A stretch of DNA of 64,000 nucleotides from Symbiodinium natans (GCA_905221605.1 CAJNDS010000724.1:377501-441500), one strand, 5' to 3'. Counted from the stretch's first letter, positions 44,304 through 54,075 are shown. Translations and numbers: made by a program. Notes: a model not told the origin generated them from the letters alone.

Positions 44304-44360
44304 TCCTCTTTAGAGGCTTTTACGCCAACCTATTCAAGGGCCAACTACCCTCATTCCAAC
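44304..44360 (+). CDS. G17 exon, unknown product
   Basis: GACCTCAAG|A in phase with 44171 gives (R)GSSLEAFTPTYSRANYP then HSNP before CCCTAAA. An alternative frame RILFRGFYANLFKGQ is open. Confidence 0.45.
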
Positions 44361-44517
44361 CCTAAACCCCTAGGCCCTAAACCCTAAAAACATGTCTACT
44401 ATATAAGGAACCCTAAACCCTGAACCCTGAACCCTAAACCCTAAACCCTAAACCCTAAACCCTAAACCCTAAACCCTAAATAATATCTTAGTCCCTTGTA
44501 AGGGCCCAGACTACGGG

Positions 44518-44632
44518 GCCATGTGGGGGTTTACGAAAATAGGGGACCCCTAATTACGACCCCCCAAGTCTAGGATTTCCTTAAGATAAGGACCCCAAGA
44601 AGGTACCCCTAATTTCGGAAATCGCCATAATA
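44518..44632. mobile_element. Family B foldback copy
   Basis: GGGGGTTTACGAAAATAGGGGA and GGTACCCCTAATTTCGGAAATC, the reference arms of the family, around GGATTTCCTTAAGATAAGGA. Confidence 0.7.
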
Positions 44633-44693
44633 TCATACCCTAAACCCTAACCCTAAACCCTAAACCCTAAGCCATACACCCCCGGGCCGAAAG

Positions 44694-44751
44694 TTTCGAC
44701 CCACGGCACATGTTGGATGGCATGCAGACAGTGAAGGCTCCCGCGGAGTAG
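44694..44751 (+). CDS. G17 exon with stop, two open frames
   Basis: GGGCCGAAAG|T gives FDPRHMLDGMQTVKAPAE and TAG. A second frame (FRPTAHVGWHADSEGSRG) stays open to about 44830. Confidence 0.45.
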
Positions 44752-44866
44752 CGGAGTGCCGAAAAGTAGCGTTTTCCCTACGCCTGCTAGCGGAGAAATT
44801 AATACCCCGTTTTGAAAATATAGTACTATAGTAGCTCCGGAGGAGGCCCCCAGCCCATTGTGTCAG

Positions 44867-44943
44867 GAGTCTATGGGGAAGAGGGCGGGGTATGGGTGCA
44901 AGAACCCCAAGATGTTGGTGGGTCGAACTATCGGCCCGGCGCA
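44867..44943 (+). CDS. G17 exon with GTAAGC donor
   Basis: CCATTGTGTCAG|G gives ESMGKRAGYGCKNPKMLV then GRTIGPA and CA|GTAAGC. The donor overlaps a CCCTAAG array. Confidence 0.65.
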
Positions 44944-45076
44944 GTAAGCCCTAAGCCCTAAGCCCTAAGCCCTAAGCCCTAAGCCCTAAGCCCTAAGCCC
45001 TAAGCCCTGAACCCGAAACCCTAAACCCCTAAGCCCTAAACCCTAAACCATGTAGCTACACTGAGATAATGCCCAG

Positions 45077-45171
45077 ATCGAGGATCATCATCGCAGCGCG
45101 GCGTGCGCGGCCACGGGGTCTCTGGTCGGGCACCTGGACCTCCCAGCCACCCGGACCAAGCAGATTCTGCG
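45077..45171 (+). CDS. G17 exon with GTTTAG donor
   Basis: AATGCCCAG| gives IEDHHRSAACAATGSLVG then HLDLPATRTKQIL and CG|GTTTAG. The frame completing CA from 44943 (SRIIIAARRARPRG) is also open. Confidence 0.5.
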
Positions 45172-45945
45172 GTTTAGGGTTTACTTGGTCATAGTTGGGT
45201 AACATTTTACATTCTTAAGGGTACTTAAACCCAAAATGGAATAGACGTTTATATTTTTAATGCGATCCCATCCATGAACTAGTTTCGGGTTTAGGGTTTA
45301 GGGTTTGGCGTTTAGGGTTTAGGGGGCTTTCAGGACTTTTTCTCATGGCTTTTAGGCTTTTTTTGGTGGGGGGGGGGGGGGCTTTCAGGGCTTTAAGGGC
45401 TTCAAGTGTTTTCAGGGTATGTCGGGGTGTTAGGGCTTCGGGGTTATTTTTTTATTGGGTTTTGAATAATTATTGGGTTTTGAATAATCACTGCGCCCCT
45501 GAACGACTCCTTGCCTCCTCTTCCATTGCTGCCTGTAGTCTTAGGTACGGATCCTTGCAGCCTGTGGCCTTCTGTGAATCCTAGTAGTAGAGTAGGTAAC
45601 CTTTAGCCTTAAACCTTTTTGGGGTAGTATAATCCCCTTCTACTCCCAAAGTGGCCTTCTGTGAATCCTAGTAGTAGAGTAGGTAACCTTTAACCTTAAA
45701 CCTTTTTGGGGTAGTATAATCCCTTATAGTCCCAAAGGTTAACCTTTAGTTTCCCCCGGGTTACTGGACAACTAAGGAATTCCCCCCTCCCCCTCCAACA
45801 AAAGCGTTTCGGGTTGACTTAATGGAAACAATATTTCATTTTCGTGTACTGTAATTCCGAAGAAAAAGCTGAAATTAGAATTTTTGCTGGGGTTCCAAGG
45901 TCAGTATTGGGGTTTAGGATTCAGGGGTGATATCTACAAAACGTA
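45172..45945. repeat. Intergenic: T/G-rich DNA and an 87-bp tandem duplication
   Basis: GTGGCCTTCTGTGAATCCTA starts at 45564 and 45651 (87-bp period), containing AGGTAACCTTTA..AAACCTTTTTGGGG foldback sequence. ATTGGGTTTTGAATAAT is tandemly doubled at about 45455. The frame at 45345-45584 crosses these repeats and is not supported. Confidence 0.6.
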
Positions 45946-45951
45946 TTTCAG

Positions 45952-46021
45952 AAGCTATTCCGAGTATGTTTGGGGGGTATACACCTCCCCGGATGTCAAG
46001 GCATGCCGTGTTATGACATGA
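45952..46021 (+). CDS. G17 terminal exon
   Basis: AAACGTATTTCAG|A gives SYSEYVWGVYTSPDVKAC then RVMT and TGA. Another frame (KLFRVCLGGIHLPGCQ) is open. Confidence 0.5.
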
Positions 46022-46179
46022 CAGGCCCGAAACCCTAAACCCTAAGCCCTGAACCCTGAACCCTGAACCCTAAACCCTAAACCCTAAACCGTAAACCCTA
46101 AACCCTAAACCCCAAGCCCTAAGCCCCAAAACCCTACACCCTAAACCCTATAAACCCGAAACCCCAAACCACAGTCTAG

Positions 46180-46276
46180 GTGGCGCACGCTGTTCGAGCC
46201 AGGCCAGAGCGAGCCAGCAAAGTCGCGCGCCCCAGATCTGCCCCAAGTGTTGTGGCCAAAGGGCGACGTCTCTAAA
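46180..46276 (+). CDS. G18 exon, unknown product
   Basis: CCACAGTCTAG|G gives WRTLFEPGQSEPAKSRAP then DLPQVLWPKGDVSK, donor GTGGGT in phase 0. The frame otherwise runs to a TAA near 46297. Confidence 0.6.
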
Positions 46277-46597
46277 GTGGGTTGGAATACTCACTAATGC
46301 TATTCCCTTGTTCCCTTGTGGGCCCTCTGTACTTATACTATAATAACCCCCCCAAGACCCTATTCTATGTTAGGATGTACGGTTGGAACGAACCAGCAAC
46401 CCTAAACCCTAAGCCCTAAGCCCTATACCCCATCTATAAAGTCCCCAGACCTTAAACTTGTACCCAATGCCCTAAACCCCATCTACAAAGTCCTCCGCCA
46501 CTACGGGTTTAGGGTTTAGGGTTTGGGGTTTGTTTACGGTATAGGATTTAGGGTTAGAGTTTAGGGTGTAGGGTTTAAGCATTCCTCAATGTATCAG

Positions 46598-46716
46598 GAG
46601 TCTTTGGGAGCTTCGTAGCATCTCAGTGGGACAGTTCTCGCTTTGGAGAAGTCCGCAATCCAGGGTTCATGAACCCCCTGAAGCCCTTTGAACCCTTGAC
46701 CCCCCCAAGGCCCTGA
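46598..46716 (+). CDS. G18 exon with stop
   Basis: CAATGTATCAG|GA gives VFGSFVASQWDSSRFGEV, RNPGFMNPLKPFEPLT then PPRP and TGA. A second frame (SLWELRSISVGQFSLW) is open as well. Confidence 0.5.
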
Positions 46717-47256
46717 ACCCCCTAAGCCTTAGACCCCTAAACCCTAAGCCCCCAACCCCCCCCCCCCCCCTCCTCAAAAAAAAACCCAAAAAGCCTAGCT
46801 AAAAATTCCCCAAAGATCCTCAAAAGCCAAACCCCCAACCTCCTAACACCCCGCCAAAAAGCCCCTGCTTGCTGATCTAAAGGCGGGGCGTTTTGTTGAA
46901 GAACCTTATCTCACCCAGCACTAGCTACCTTGAGCAGAGCGTGTTTTTTTTTTGGTTTGGGCAAGAAAGTTCCGTAAACCCTAAACCCTAAACCCCAAAC
47001 CCCAAACCCCAAACCCTAATCCCCAAACCCCAAACCCCAAACCCCAAACCCTAGACCCTAAACCCTAAACCCTAAAACCCTAAACCCTAAACCGTAAACC
47101 CTAAACCCTAAACAGCAAGAGCGACGTCCGCAAGTAAGCAGATCGAGCGTTGCTCGACCAAACCGCCCCGGGCCGCCAAAGCAGGGGAGAGGGGGAGGTT
47201 TATAAGGGTTTAGGGTTTGGGGTTTAGGGTTAAGGGTTTATGGGCCAGCCTCACAG

Positions 47257-47420
47257 TGAATCAAGAGGAGGAGAACGCCAGAAACTTTCTTCTTCCGCCA
47301 TGGATGCCGGAGCAGGATGCCAGAATGATGTTGCCTGGTGTGGATCTGACTTCTCCTCATCGGAAACGAATCGAGTTCATCCGCCGTCTTGCTTCGATTT
47401 GTTCACTTCATCCAACCTAA
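47257..47420 (+). CDS. G18 terminal exon
   Basis: CAGCCTCACAG|TG gives NQEEENARNFLLPPWMPE, QDARMMLPGVDLTSPHRK then RIEFIRRLASICSLHPT and TAA 47418-47420. It is one of the longest and most protein-like exons in the window. Confidence 0.65.
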
Positions 47421-47516
47421 ATCAGTGTTAGGGATCCTTTTTACTTTTTGGGTTATGGGCTTTCTTATATATAAACAAAAAGGATCCTTTTTTCTTCCTA
47501 GGGGAACAGGGATTAA

Positions 47517-47640
47517 GCAACTCAAGTTCAAAGAAAAGTGACAGGCGCCAATAAAGAAGTTGATCGCGTGCTCGGGTCGGCATGCCCGCCAGACCGTCTA
47601 GAGCGGCTATCGAACGATATCCGTATAGGAATGCGGATTA
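47517..47640 (+). CDS. G19 exon, unknown product
   Basis: GGGATTAAG|CA gives TQVQRKVTGANKEVDRVL, GSACPPDRLERLSNDI then RIGMRI before TTTAGGG. Internal AG sites (TGACAG) could shorten it. Confidence 0.6.
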
Positions 47641-47725
47641 GGGTTTAGGGTTTAGGGTTTAGGGTTTAGGGTTTAGGGTTTAGGGTTTAGGGTTTAGGGT
47701 TTAGGGTTTAGGGTTTAGGGTTTAG

Positions 47726-47790
47726 GCCTACCTGCCTTTGCTGGAAGCAGGTGCTTTCGGTTTGCGGCTTCCGAGGCAAACCTTCGCCTA
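47726..47790 (+). CDS. G19 exon entered at TTTAG|G
   Basis: The array end supplies the acceptor. The frame AYLPLLEAGAFGLRLPRQ then TFA and TAA; a GC donor (GAG|GCAAAC) could precede the stop. Confidence 0.5.
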
Positions 47791-48111
47791 ACCTCTACAC
47801 CCCAAACTCCCGAACCCCAAAAACCCACCCAAACATCCCTAACAACTAGCTCCTTAAAGCCTAAGCAGTCCTCTAAACACCCAAAGAGCCCCAGAACGCC
47901 CTAAAAACCCTATGGGCCTTCAGCCCCCACAGCCTACACACCCTATAAACGCCAAACAGCCCCAAACCCTACCCTGATTCCTGAACCATAAGCTCTAAAC
48001 CCCAAACCCTGAACCCCAAACTTTCTTCCTGAAACCCCAAAAACACTTCTAAGCCCCTGACCCCTAAACCCTAAACCCTAAACCCTAAACCCTAAACCCG
48101 AAACCCTAAAG

Positions 48112-48199
48112 GTTGGTCGGAGTGCTGGAGTTTACCAGCCACTATGCCGAGGCGGGCTTTCAGTGCATAGAGGGGTGCCCAAAAGGAGCCAAGATGTGA
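48112..48199 (+). CDS. Exon with stop, acceptor CCCTAAAG|
   Basis: CCCTAAAG|G gives LVGVLEFTSHYAEAGFQC then IEGCPKGAKM and TGA. A frame VGRSAGVYQPLCRGG is also open. Confidence 0.55.
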
Positions 48200-48592
48200 G
48201 ACGTGCCCGAAACCCTATTAAATCAATGCAAAACCCTAAACCCTAAACCCTAAACCCTAAACCCTAAATCCTAAACCCTAAACCCTAAACCTTAAACCCT
48301 AAACCCTGTATTCTTGAGGCTTGGGGTTCAAGGATGCAGGATTGCAATTCTTGGGTTTAGGGTTTCTCTGGATCAGGGCTTTAGGGTTTTAGGGTTTTTA
48401 GGGGTTTAGTGGGATTTACTGTAGGTTTTTCGCGTTTAGGGTTTCAGGTTCAGGGTCTCAGGCAAAAACCCTAAACCCTAAAGCCCTAAATCCGAAACCC
48501 TAAACCCTAAACCCTAAGCCCTAAACCCTAAACCCTAAACCCTAAATTATCATGTCGGGTTTCAGGGCTTTGGGGGGGGTTATGGGGATTAG

Positions 48593-48689
48593 GGAGCTTG
48601 GGACTCCCGGAGACCGAGGATGGGAACGTGCACTTCCGGCGGCGGTCGGAGGTCAGAACTGCGGCGCCTGGGCAGCGGAAACGCTTCGG
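48593..48689 (+). CDS. Exon with GTTTAG donor, unknown product
   Basis: GGGGATTAG|GG gives SLGLPETEDGNVHFRRRS then EVRTAAPGQRKRF and GG|GTTTAGGG. Basic C-terminal half. Confidence 0.55.
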
Positions 48690-48781
48690 GTTTAGGGTTC
48701 AGGGTTCAGGGTTTAGGGTTTCGGGTTTAGGGTTTAGGGTTTCGGGTTTTGGGTATAGGGTCTAGGGTTTAGGGACCCGAG

Positions 48782-48850
48782 CCATTCCTGACAGTAGACG
48801 GTAGCGTGGAACGCCTTCCTGCTGACACTTCAAACTACCCTAAACTCTGA
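48782..48850 (+). CDS. Exon with stop, unknown product
   Basis: GGGACCCGAG| gives PFLTVDGSVERLPADTSN then YPKL and TGA, the stop arising in CCCTAAA-type DNA. Confidence 0.45.
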   Translation, partial: PFLTVDGSVERLPADTSNYPKL

Positions 48851-48962
48851 ACCCTAAACCCTAAACCGTAAACCCTAAACCCTAAACAATCCAGAAGAAC
48901 AAAAACAACAACTTGAGGGTTCAGAGGTCTAGGGTTTAGGGTTTAGGGTTTAGGGTGTGGAG

Positions 48963-49015
48963 ACCTTAAAGCTGCGACCCTCCAGGCCAAAAAGCTCGAA
49001 GACCTCAGCGCTTAA
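48963..49015 (+). CDS. Exon with stop, coiled-coil-like
   Basis: GGTGTGGAG|AC gives LKAATLQAKKLEDLSA and TAA 49013-49015. Ala/Lys/Leu heptad-like. Confidence 0.45.
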
Positions 49016-49194
49016 GGAGCCCTAAGCCCTAAGCCCCTAGCCTTAAACTCAAAGCCCTAATTTCAATCCCCTAAACCCTTACACCCTAAACCCTAAACCC
49101 TAAACCCTAAACCCCAAACCCTAAACCCTAAACCCTGAACCCTAAACCCTAAACCCTAAACCCTGAACCCTAAACCCTAAACCCTAAACCCTAG

Positions 49195-49242
49195 GTTCCG
49201 GAAACCACCGACCCGATCAAGTTCGCGGCAGCGGTGGGCAAG
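49195..49242 (+). CDS. G20 exon, acceptor CCCTAG|, GC donor
   Basis: CCCTAG|G gives VPETTDPIKFAAAVGK, then GCGTGC. The frame continues to a TGA at 49270 if not spliced. The next island 49289-49310 (AKAASAF before GTAGGC) is in phase 0. Confidence 0.55.
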
Positions 49243-49288
49243 GCGTGCTCTGTGCTAAACCTAAGACCCTGAAACCCTAGCGCAGCAG

Positions 49289-49310
49289 GCTAAGGCTGCT
49301 TCAGCCTTTG
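49289..49310 (+). CDS. G20 mini-exon AKAASAF
   Basis: AGCGCAGCAG|G and G|GTAGGC bracket seven codons in phase with 49242. A G-rich stretch follows. Confidence 0.4.
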
Positions 49311-49529
49311 GTAGGCTCATAAAGGTTGGGGGGGGGGGGGGGGTGGGGAGGGGTGTGGGCTCTTGCGGAGTTAAGGAGGGTTCAAATCCCTCAACCCTGC
49401 ATAAACCCTACACCCGAAACCCTAAACCATACATCGCACACCCCAAACCCCAAACCCCCAAACCCTAAAGCCTAAACCCCAAACCCCAAACCCTAGACCC
49501 TAAACCCTACCGACCTTAGTTTACCTCAG

Positions 49530-49572
49530 CAGCTGGAGACCGAACTCGGGCTTCTCGAATGAGCGTTTCAAG
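49530..49572 (+). CDS. G20 exon, frame uncertain
   Basis: TTTACCTCAG| with QLETELGLLE (stop) or SWRPNSGFSNERFK up to GTACTT. Confidence 0.4.
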
Positions 49573-49741
49573 GTACTTGCAGTTTCTTTCGTTCAGTGAG
49601 TCTATGGGGTGTCCTTTGTTGGGGGGATGGGGTACGAAAAACAAAATCCCTGCCTCTATTATATGCCTAAACCCGAAGCCCTAAACCCTAAGCCCTAAAC
49701 CCTAAACCCTAAACCCTAAACCCTTTGGGGTTTAGGGTTTT

Positions 49742-49815
49742 AGGATACCTCCCAAATAGGCGGCCCCCTGTTTGTACCCCAAAAGTCCATCGACCTACAT
49801 CTAGAGTCTAGAAAT
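49742..49815. mobile_element. Dispersed element family H
   Basis: CCTCCCAAATAGGCGGCCCC, CTGTTTGTACC and GTC(C/T)ATCGACCTACATCTAG recur at about 54345-54410 with few changes. Confidence 0.7.
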
Positions 49816-50265
49816 CCCCGAAACCCTAAACCCTAAACCCTAAACCGTAAACCCTAAACCCTAAACCCTAAACCCTTTGGGGTTTAGGGTTTGCGGGTTG
49901 CGTTGAGGTTGAGGGGTGGGGTTCTGGGTTGGCTGCTCTGCGGCAAAAGAGCCTTGTTTAGGAATCAGGGTTGAAAGGTCTAGGGCGCGGGGTTTCGAAA
50001 GTGTTGGCCCTGAGCCCTAAACTCCAAAGCCCCTGAACCCTAAACCCTAAACCCTAAGCCCTTGACCCCCGACTCTAGAACCCTTAAGCCGTAAAGCCCA
50101 AATCCTGAACCCCAAACCCCAAACCCCAAACCCCAAACCCCAAACCCCAAACCCCAAACCCCAAACCCCAAACCCCAAACCCCAAACCCCAAACCCCAAA
50201 CCCTAAACCCTAAACCCTAAACCCTAAACCTTAAACCCTAAACCCCAAACCCTAAACCAAGATCC
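49816..50265. repeat. CCCTAAA, degenerate spacer, then CCCCAAA array
   Basis: CCCTAAA to 49875, T/G-rich spacer, then CCCCAAA units at 50108-50200 turning into CCCTAAA at 50200-50258. No supported exon. Confidence 0.75.
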
Positions 50266-50267
50266 AG

Positions 50268-50342
50268 GCCATCCGCCGTGAAGAAGACGGCTTCCAAGTC
50301 GCCACCGAGGCACGCGGTCTCCAAGCCCCAACTTTGGGGTTC
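50268..50342 (+). CDS. G20 exon, unknown product
   Basis: CAAGATCCAG|G gives AIRREEDGFQVATEARGL then QAPTLGF, donor GTAAAC, phase 0. A Lys/Ser-rich alternative frame (PSAVKKTASKSPPRHA) ends in a stop. Confidence 0.55.
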
Positions 50343-50461
50343 GTAAACCCTCAACCCTAAACCCTAAATCCTAAACCCTAGACCCTAAACCCTAAACCCT
50401 AAACCCTAAATCCTAAACCCTAAACCCTAAACCCTAACCCCAAACCCTAAACCTCAATCAG

Positions 50462-50536
50462 AACAATAGTAGAGGGTATATGGTCCCATTTTAGGGTTCA
50501 TCTGCTCCCTTGGGAAGCGACAGGCTCCTTGAATGA
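50462..50536 (+). CDS. Open frame interrupted by one telomeric unit
   Basis: ACCTCAATCAG| gives NNSRGYMVPF, then TAG within TTTTAGGG, and the same frame resumes as GSSAPLGSDRLLE with TGA. Possibly an exon hit by a single heptamer. Confidence 0.35.
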
Positions 50537-50643
50537 AAGGATTTAGGGTTTAGGGTTTAGGGTTTAGGGTTTAGGGCTTAGGGCTTAGGGTTTAGGGCTT
50601 AGGGCTTAGGACTTTTAAGGTTAGGCTTGGGGCTCAGTGTTAG

Positions 50644-50735
50644 GGGCCCAACGCTGCGAGGACCAGTGCGACTCACTTTGCGACAGCACGCTGCGGTCCT
50701 TGAGGCGAACGCTGCCGGTGTCAAAGGCGCAGCCG
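50644..50735 (+). CDS. G20 exon, Cys-rich
   Basis: CAGTGTTAG|GG gives AQRCEDQCDSLCDSTLRS then LRRTLPVSKAQP, donor GTTTGC, phase 0. A C-x3-C-x3-C pattern is visible. Confidence 0.6.
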
Positions 50736-50851
50736 GTTTGCCGGGGGATTGGGGTTTTTGGGGTTTAGGGTTTAGGGTTCAGGGTTTAGGGTTTAGGGTT
50801 TAGGGTTTAACTTCTAGAACATAAACCGTAGCCCTTGCGCTGTAGCTTCAG

Positions 50852-50869
50852 GATATTCCACTATTTGAA
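50852..50869 (+). CDS. G20 mini-exon DIPLFE
   Basis: CTGTAGCTTCAG|G and GCCCTAAG (GC donor at a CCCTAAG edge) bracket six codons, phase 0. Confidence 0.4.
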
Positions 50870-50971
50870 GCCCTAAGCCCTAAACCCTAAACCCTAGACC
50901 CTAAACCCTAAACCCCAAACCCTAAACCGCAAACCCTAAACCCTAAACCCTAAACCTTCAAGAGTTTTCAG

Positions 50972-51081
50972 GGCCCCCCGAGTTCTGGTTTCGTCCCTGG
51001 GCCGACGGCCAGGAGCGCTTTGACTGGCGGCCCACCCGGCCCCCTGACTGCTTCCAAGGGCAACCTTTTGATTTTTATTGA
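50972..51081 (+). CDS. G20 exon rich in Trp/Phe, with stop
   Basis: AGAGTTTTCAG|GG gives PPEFWFRPWADGQERFDW then RPTRPPDCFQGQPFDFY and TGA. Composition is strongly protein-like although the phase of the previous mini-exon would favour another frame. Confidence 0.55.
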
Positions 51082-51275
51082 TTTTTATGTTCGGGTTTGG
51101 GGTTTAGAGTTTGGGGTTTAGGATTTGGCGTTTTGTGCTCGGGGCCAGTTTGGGATTTAGGGTTTAGGGTTTAGGGGGGTTGTTGGATGGTTTAGGGGTT
51201 TCGGGGTAAGGGGTGCAAGGTTCAAGGGTTTAAGGGCTTAGGGGTTTATGATTTCGAGTCACCGTAGCTTGAAAG

Positions 51276-51347
51276 GGGGTCATACAGATGCAGACTCTTC
51301 CGGGAGGTGATTTTGCCATCGGAACCATTCAGGTTGTGAAAAGTTGA
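51276..51347 (+). CDS. Exon with stop, unknown product
   Basis: TAGCTTGAAAG| gives GVIQMQTLPGGDFAIGTI then QVVKS and TGA. A GTGATT donor lies inside. Confidence 0.5.
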   Translation, partial: GVIQMQTLPGGDFAIGTIQVVKS

Positions 51348-51425
51348 AAAGGGTTTCCAGGGTTTAGGGTTTAGGGCTACTGGGGTTTAGGATTTAGGGT
51401 TCAGGGTTTGGGGTTTAGGGTTTAG

Positions 51426-51497
51426 GGGAGCATTTGGTGGCCCCGTCTCCGAGAATAAGAACGAAGGACCTATAATGGTTTGTATGTCGACCTTGTG
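51426..51497 (+). CDS. G21 exon: TTTAG| acceptor and GTAAGC donor
   Basis: The last telomeric unit provides TTTAG|G, then GAFGGPVSENKNEGPIMV, CMSTL and TG|GTAAGC. The leftover TG plus G at 51785 gives Trp. Confidence 0.65.
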
Positions 51498-51784
51498 GTA
51501 AGCGACGCCTCGACCCCAGCCTAAGCAGGGTTTAGGGTTCAGGGTTCAGGGTTTAGGGTTTAGCGTTTAGCGTTTAGGGCCCTTAAAGCCTAAAGCCTCT
51601 AAACCCCTGAGCCCGAATCATCCTCCCCAACCCCTCAACCCGAATCCCTTAAGTAAACCCTAATCCCTTAAGTAAACCTTAAACCCTGAGCCCTGAACCC
51701 TAAACCCTAAACCCCAAACCCCAAACCCTAAACCCGAAACCCCAAACCCTAAACCCTAAACCCTCAACCCTAAACCCTCAACAG

Positions 51785-51836
51785 GCACGCCCTGGTCCGG
51801 GATCTGAAGGCCGCCGGCAAGGACGGCGGAAGTTGA
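51785..51836 (+). CDS. G21 terminal exon
   Basis: CCTCAACAG|G gives (W)HALVRDLKAAGKDGGS and TGA 51834-51836, in phase with 51497. Confidence 0.55.
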
Positions 51837-51899
51837 TGCGGTCAAAAAGGACGCGGCTTCGGGTTTCGGGTTTGCGGATTAGTGTTTTGGGGTGTTGGG

Positions 51900-52178
51900 T
51901 TTAGGGATTTAGGGATTTAGGGATTTAGGGATTTAGGGATTTAGGGATTTAGGGATTTAGGGATTTAGGGATTTAGGGATTTAGGGATTTAGGGATTTAG
52001 GGATTTAGGGATTTAGGGATTTAGGGATTTAGGGATTTAGGGATGTAGGGATGTAGGGATGTAGGGATGTAGGGATGTAGGGATGTAGGGATTTAGGGAT
52101 TTAGGGATTTAGGGATTTAGGGATTTAGGGATTTAGGGATTTAGGGATTTAGGGATTTAGGGATTTAGGGATTTAGGG
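51900..52178. repeat. GGGATTTA octamer array with central GGGATGTA block
   Basis: About 34 pure octamers. Units at about 52041-52090 are GGGATGTA. It is an eight-base relative of TTTAGGG with block-wise variant spread. Confidence 0.9.
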
Positions 52179-52179
52179 C

Positions 52180-52680
52180 CCTCAACAACCTCAAACACCC
52201 TCAAGCTCTAGCGCCCTGAGAACCCCTGGCGCTTCAGGTGTGGTAAGGTTTAGGAGGGTTGTAGGCTAGGACACAGAGTAGGCCCCTGTTCCTTTTTAGT
52301 GTTTTTTTTATATTATTATATTTTTGTTTGGGGCCGGGGGGGGGGGTGGGGGGGTTAGGTTCCCTTATAAGCCCACACCTAACCTGTTTACTCCTGAGTT
52401 ACTCTTGAGTCGAACAGGGTTTGGTAGGTTTAGCTGGGTGGGGTCGGCTTTAGTCGGGGGCTTTCTTGGGTCGATTTGTGGTGTTTAGGGAGGGCTTAGT
52501 GATTCGCTTGCGGGGTGCTTGGGCGCTTGAGGGTTCAGGTTTCGGTCTGTCCAGGTTGATCTAGATCAATGTAGTTATAATGTAGCATACTATACTAGGT
52601 AACCAGGTATCCACAAGCCCTAAGCCGGAACCCCAAACCCCAAGACTTAGACCCTACTTTGGGAAACCTTTCGCATGGGC
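52180..52680. other. Spacer with G run, palindromes and AT-rich stretch
   Basis: A G run near 52336-52356, GTTGATCTAGATCAAT at 52556 and a TATAATGTAGCATACTATACTA stretch. No exon is supported. Confidence 0.45.
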
Positions 52681-52686
52681 TTGCAG

Positions 52687-52776
52687 TGTCTTTGTCGAGA
52701 GCTGAAGACCTGCAATGCGACGTGCCCTAAGGCCCAGAGGGGGTTCATGTCACAATTTCACTTGAACGTGCCCTAA
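52687..52776 (+). CDS. G22 exon, Cys-rich, with stop
   Basis: GGGCTTGCAG| gives CLCRELKTCNATCPKAQR then GFMSQFHLNVP and TAA. A C-x-C-x5-C-x3-C spacing might bind metal or form disulphides. Confidence 0.55.
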   Translation, partial: CLCRELKTCNATCPKAQRGFMSQFHLNVP

Positions 52777-52851
52777 ACCTTCTAGCCTAAACTGGGCCTA
52801 AACTCTAAGCCCTAAATCCTAAATGCAGTAGATTTCTCTTAGGCATCCAGA

Positions 52852-52990
52852 CAGTGCCTCAGCTGCTTCACAAACATGCACGATCCTCAAGACCCAAAGT
52901 GCTAAAATTGTTGTGGAGACCCGTAAAATACGGGACCTTATATCCGCGCTACTTACATACGCAAGTATGTGCCAAAAGTTTTAATGCAAG
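52852..52990 (+). CDS. Open island with three readable frames
   Basis: After TCTCTTAG|G one frame reads HPDSASAASQTCTILKTQ then SAKIVVETRKIRDLISAL and ends TAA near 52983. Another (after AGACAG) reads CLSCFTNMHDPQDPKC with TAA. I cannot choose. Confidence 0.4.
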
Positions 52991-53388
52991 AAGCTAGAAC
53001 ACAAACAATGCAAAATGCAACCCTAAACCCTAAACCCTGAACTCTAAACCCCAAAGCCCAAACCCCAAACCCCAAACCCCGAACCCTGAACCCTAAACCC
53101 TACACCCTAAACCCTAAACCCCCTGAACCCCCTGAACCCTGAACATCCTAGCCTGTCATCCTTCAATGTCATCCTTCAATCCCAGAAGCCCCCTGCCCTG
53201 AATCCCCCCCCCCCCCCCTCGAAAGCCTCAGCCCTGATCGGGTTGAGGGTTTCGGGGGGAGGGTTTAGGGTGTAGGGCTTAAGGTTTAGGGATTTAGGGT
53301 TTAAGTTCAGGGTTTAGGGTTCAGAGCTCAGGGTTCAGGGTTCAGGGTTCAGGGTTTAGGGTTTAGGGTTTAGGGTTTAGGGTTTAGG

Positions 53389-53467
53389 GGCTGCCATGCA
53401 GCCCCTCGCAAGAGTCGGCGCCGTGGCCGCGGCTCGCGGCTGGCAGCGCCCTGGCCGCAGATTCCGT
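53389..53467 (+). CDS. G22 exon between TTTAG| and GTTTAG, targeting-like
   Basis: Both splice sites come from telomeric units. The frame contains ATG: MQPLARVGAVAAARGWQR then PGRRF. If this ATG starts translation, the Ala/Arg-rich segment would suit an organelle presequence. Confidence 0.5.
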
Positions 53468-53605
53468 TTAGGGCCGTTGAGGGTTAGGGTTTAGGGTTTA
53501 GGGTTTAGGGTTCAAGGTTTAAGGGCCCTTCCTGCTTTTGTGGAAGTGGAGTTTAGGGTTGAGGGTTTCAGGGGTTTGAGGTGGATCCCTTCTTTTCCCC
53601 GTTAG

Positions 53606-53758
53606 ACGGAGAAGGTCTTCGGTCTTCTTCCGAGGTTACTGGGAAGCCCTGACTCGTATTTCAATGTGCTTCTTGGAGGTTCTTGGGTTGTTGTAAGTGG
53701 GGATACATGTAGGGCAACTGCAGCTTGTCCCCAAATCGTGTGTGAACCACTCTGTTGA
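53606..53758 (+). CDS. G22 terminal exon after a strong acceptor
   Basis: CTTCTTTTCCCCGTTAG| opens TEKVFGLLPRLLGSPDSY, FNVLLGGSWVVVSGDTCR and ATAACPQIVCEPLC with TGA 53756-53758. The frame completing C from 53467 is open for only 15 codons, so the long frame is preferred. Confidence 0.55.
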   Translation, partial: TEKVFGLLPRLLGSPDSYFNVLLGGSWVVVSGDTCRATAACPQIVCEPLC

Positions 53759-54075
53759 ACAAAAGCAGGAAGGGTCCTTAAACCTTGAACCCCAAACCCT
53801 AAGCCCTAAACCCTAAACCCTAAACCCTAAACCCTAAACCCCAAACCCCAAACCCCAAACCCCAAACCCTTAAACCCTAAACCCTAATCCCTTTTAAGGA
53901 CTGTTAGTATAAGGGGGAACATCCCAAGTCAAGGCTAAGGGGTCAGATAAATGCGTGCAGGCCCAGTCTGAAACTCTTGCAAGTGGGTTTGGTGTTTAGG
54001 GTTTAGGGTTTAGGGTTTAGGGTTCCCTAATCCCTAGACTCTAAACCCTAAACCCTACTATGATTATATGCGCAG

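Noticed and set aside
51900-52178. CRISPR array
   Set aside because: Units are directly abutting octamers with no spacers.
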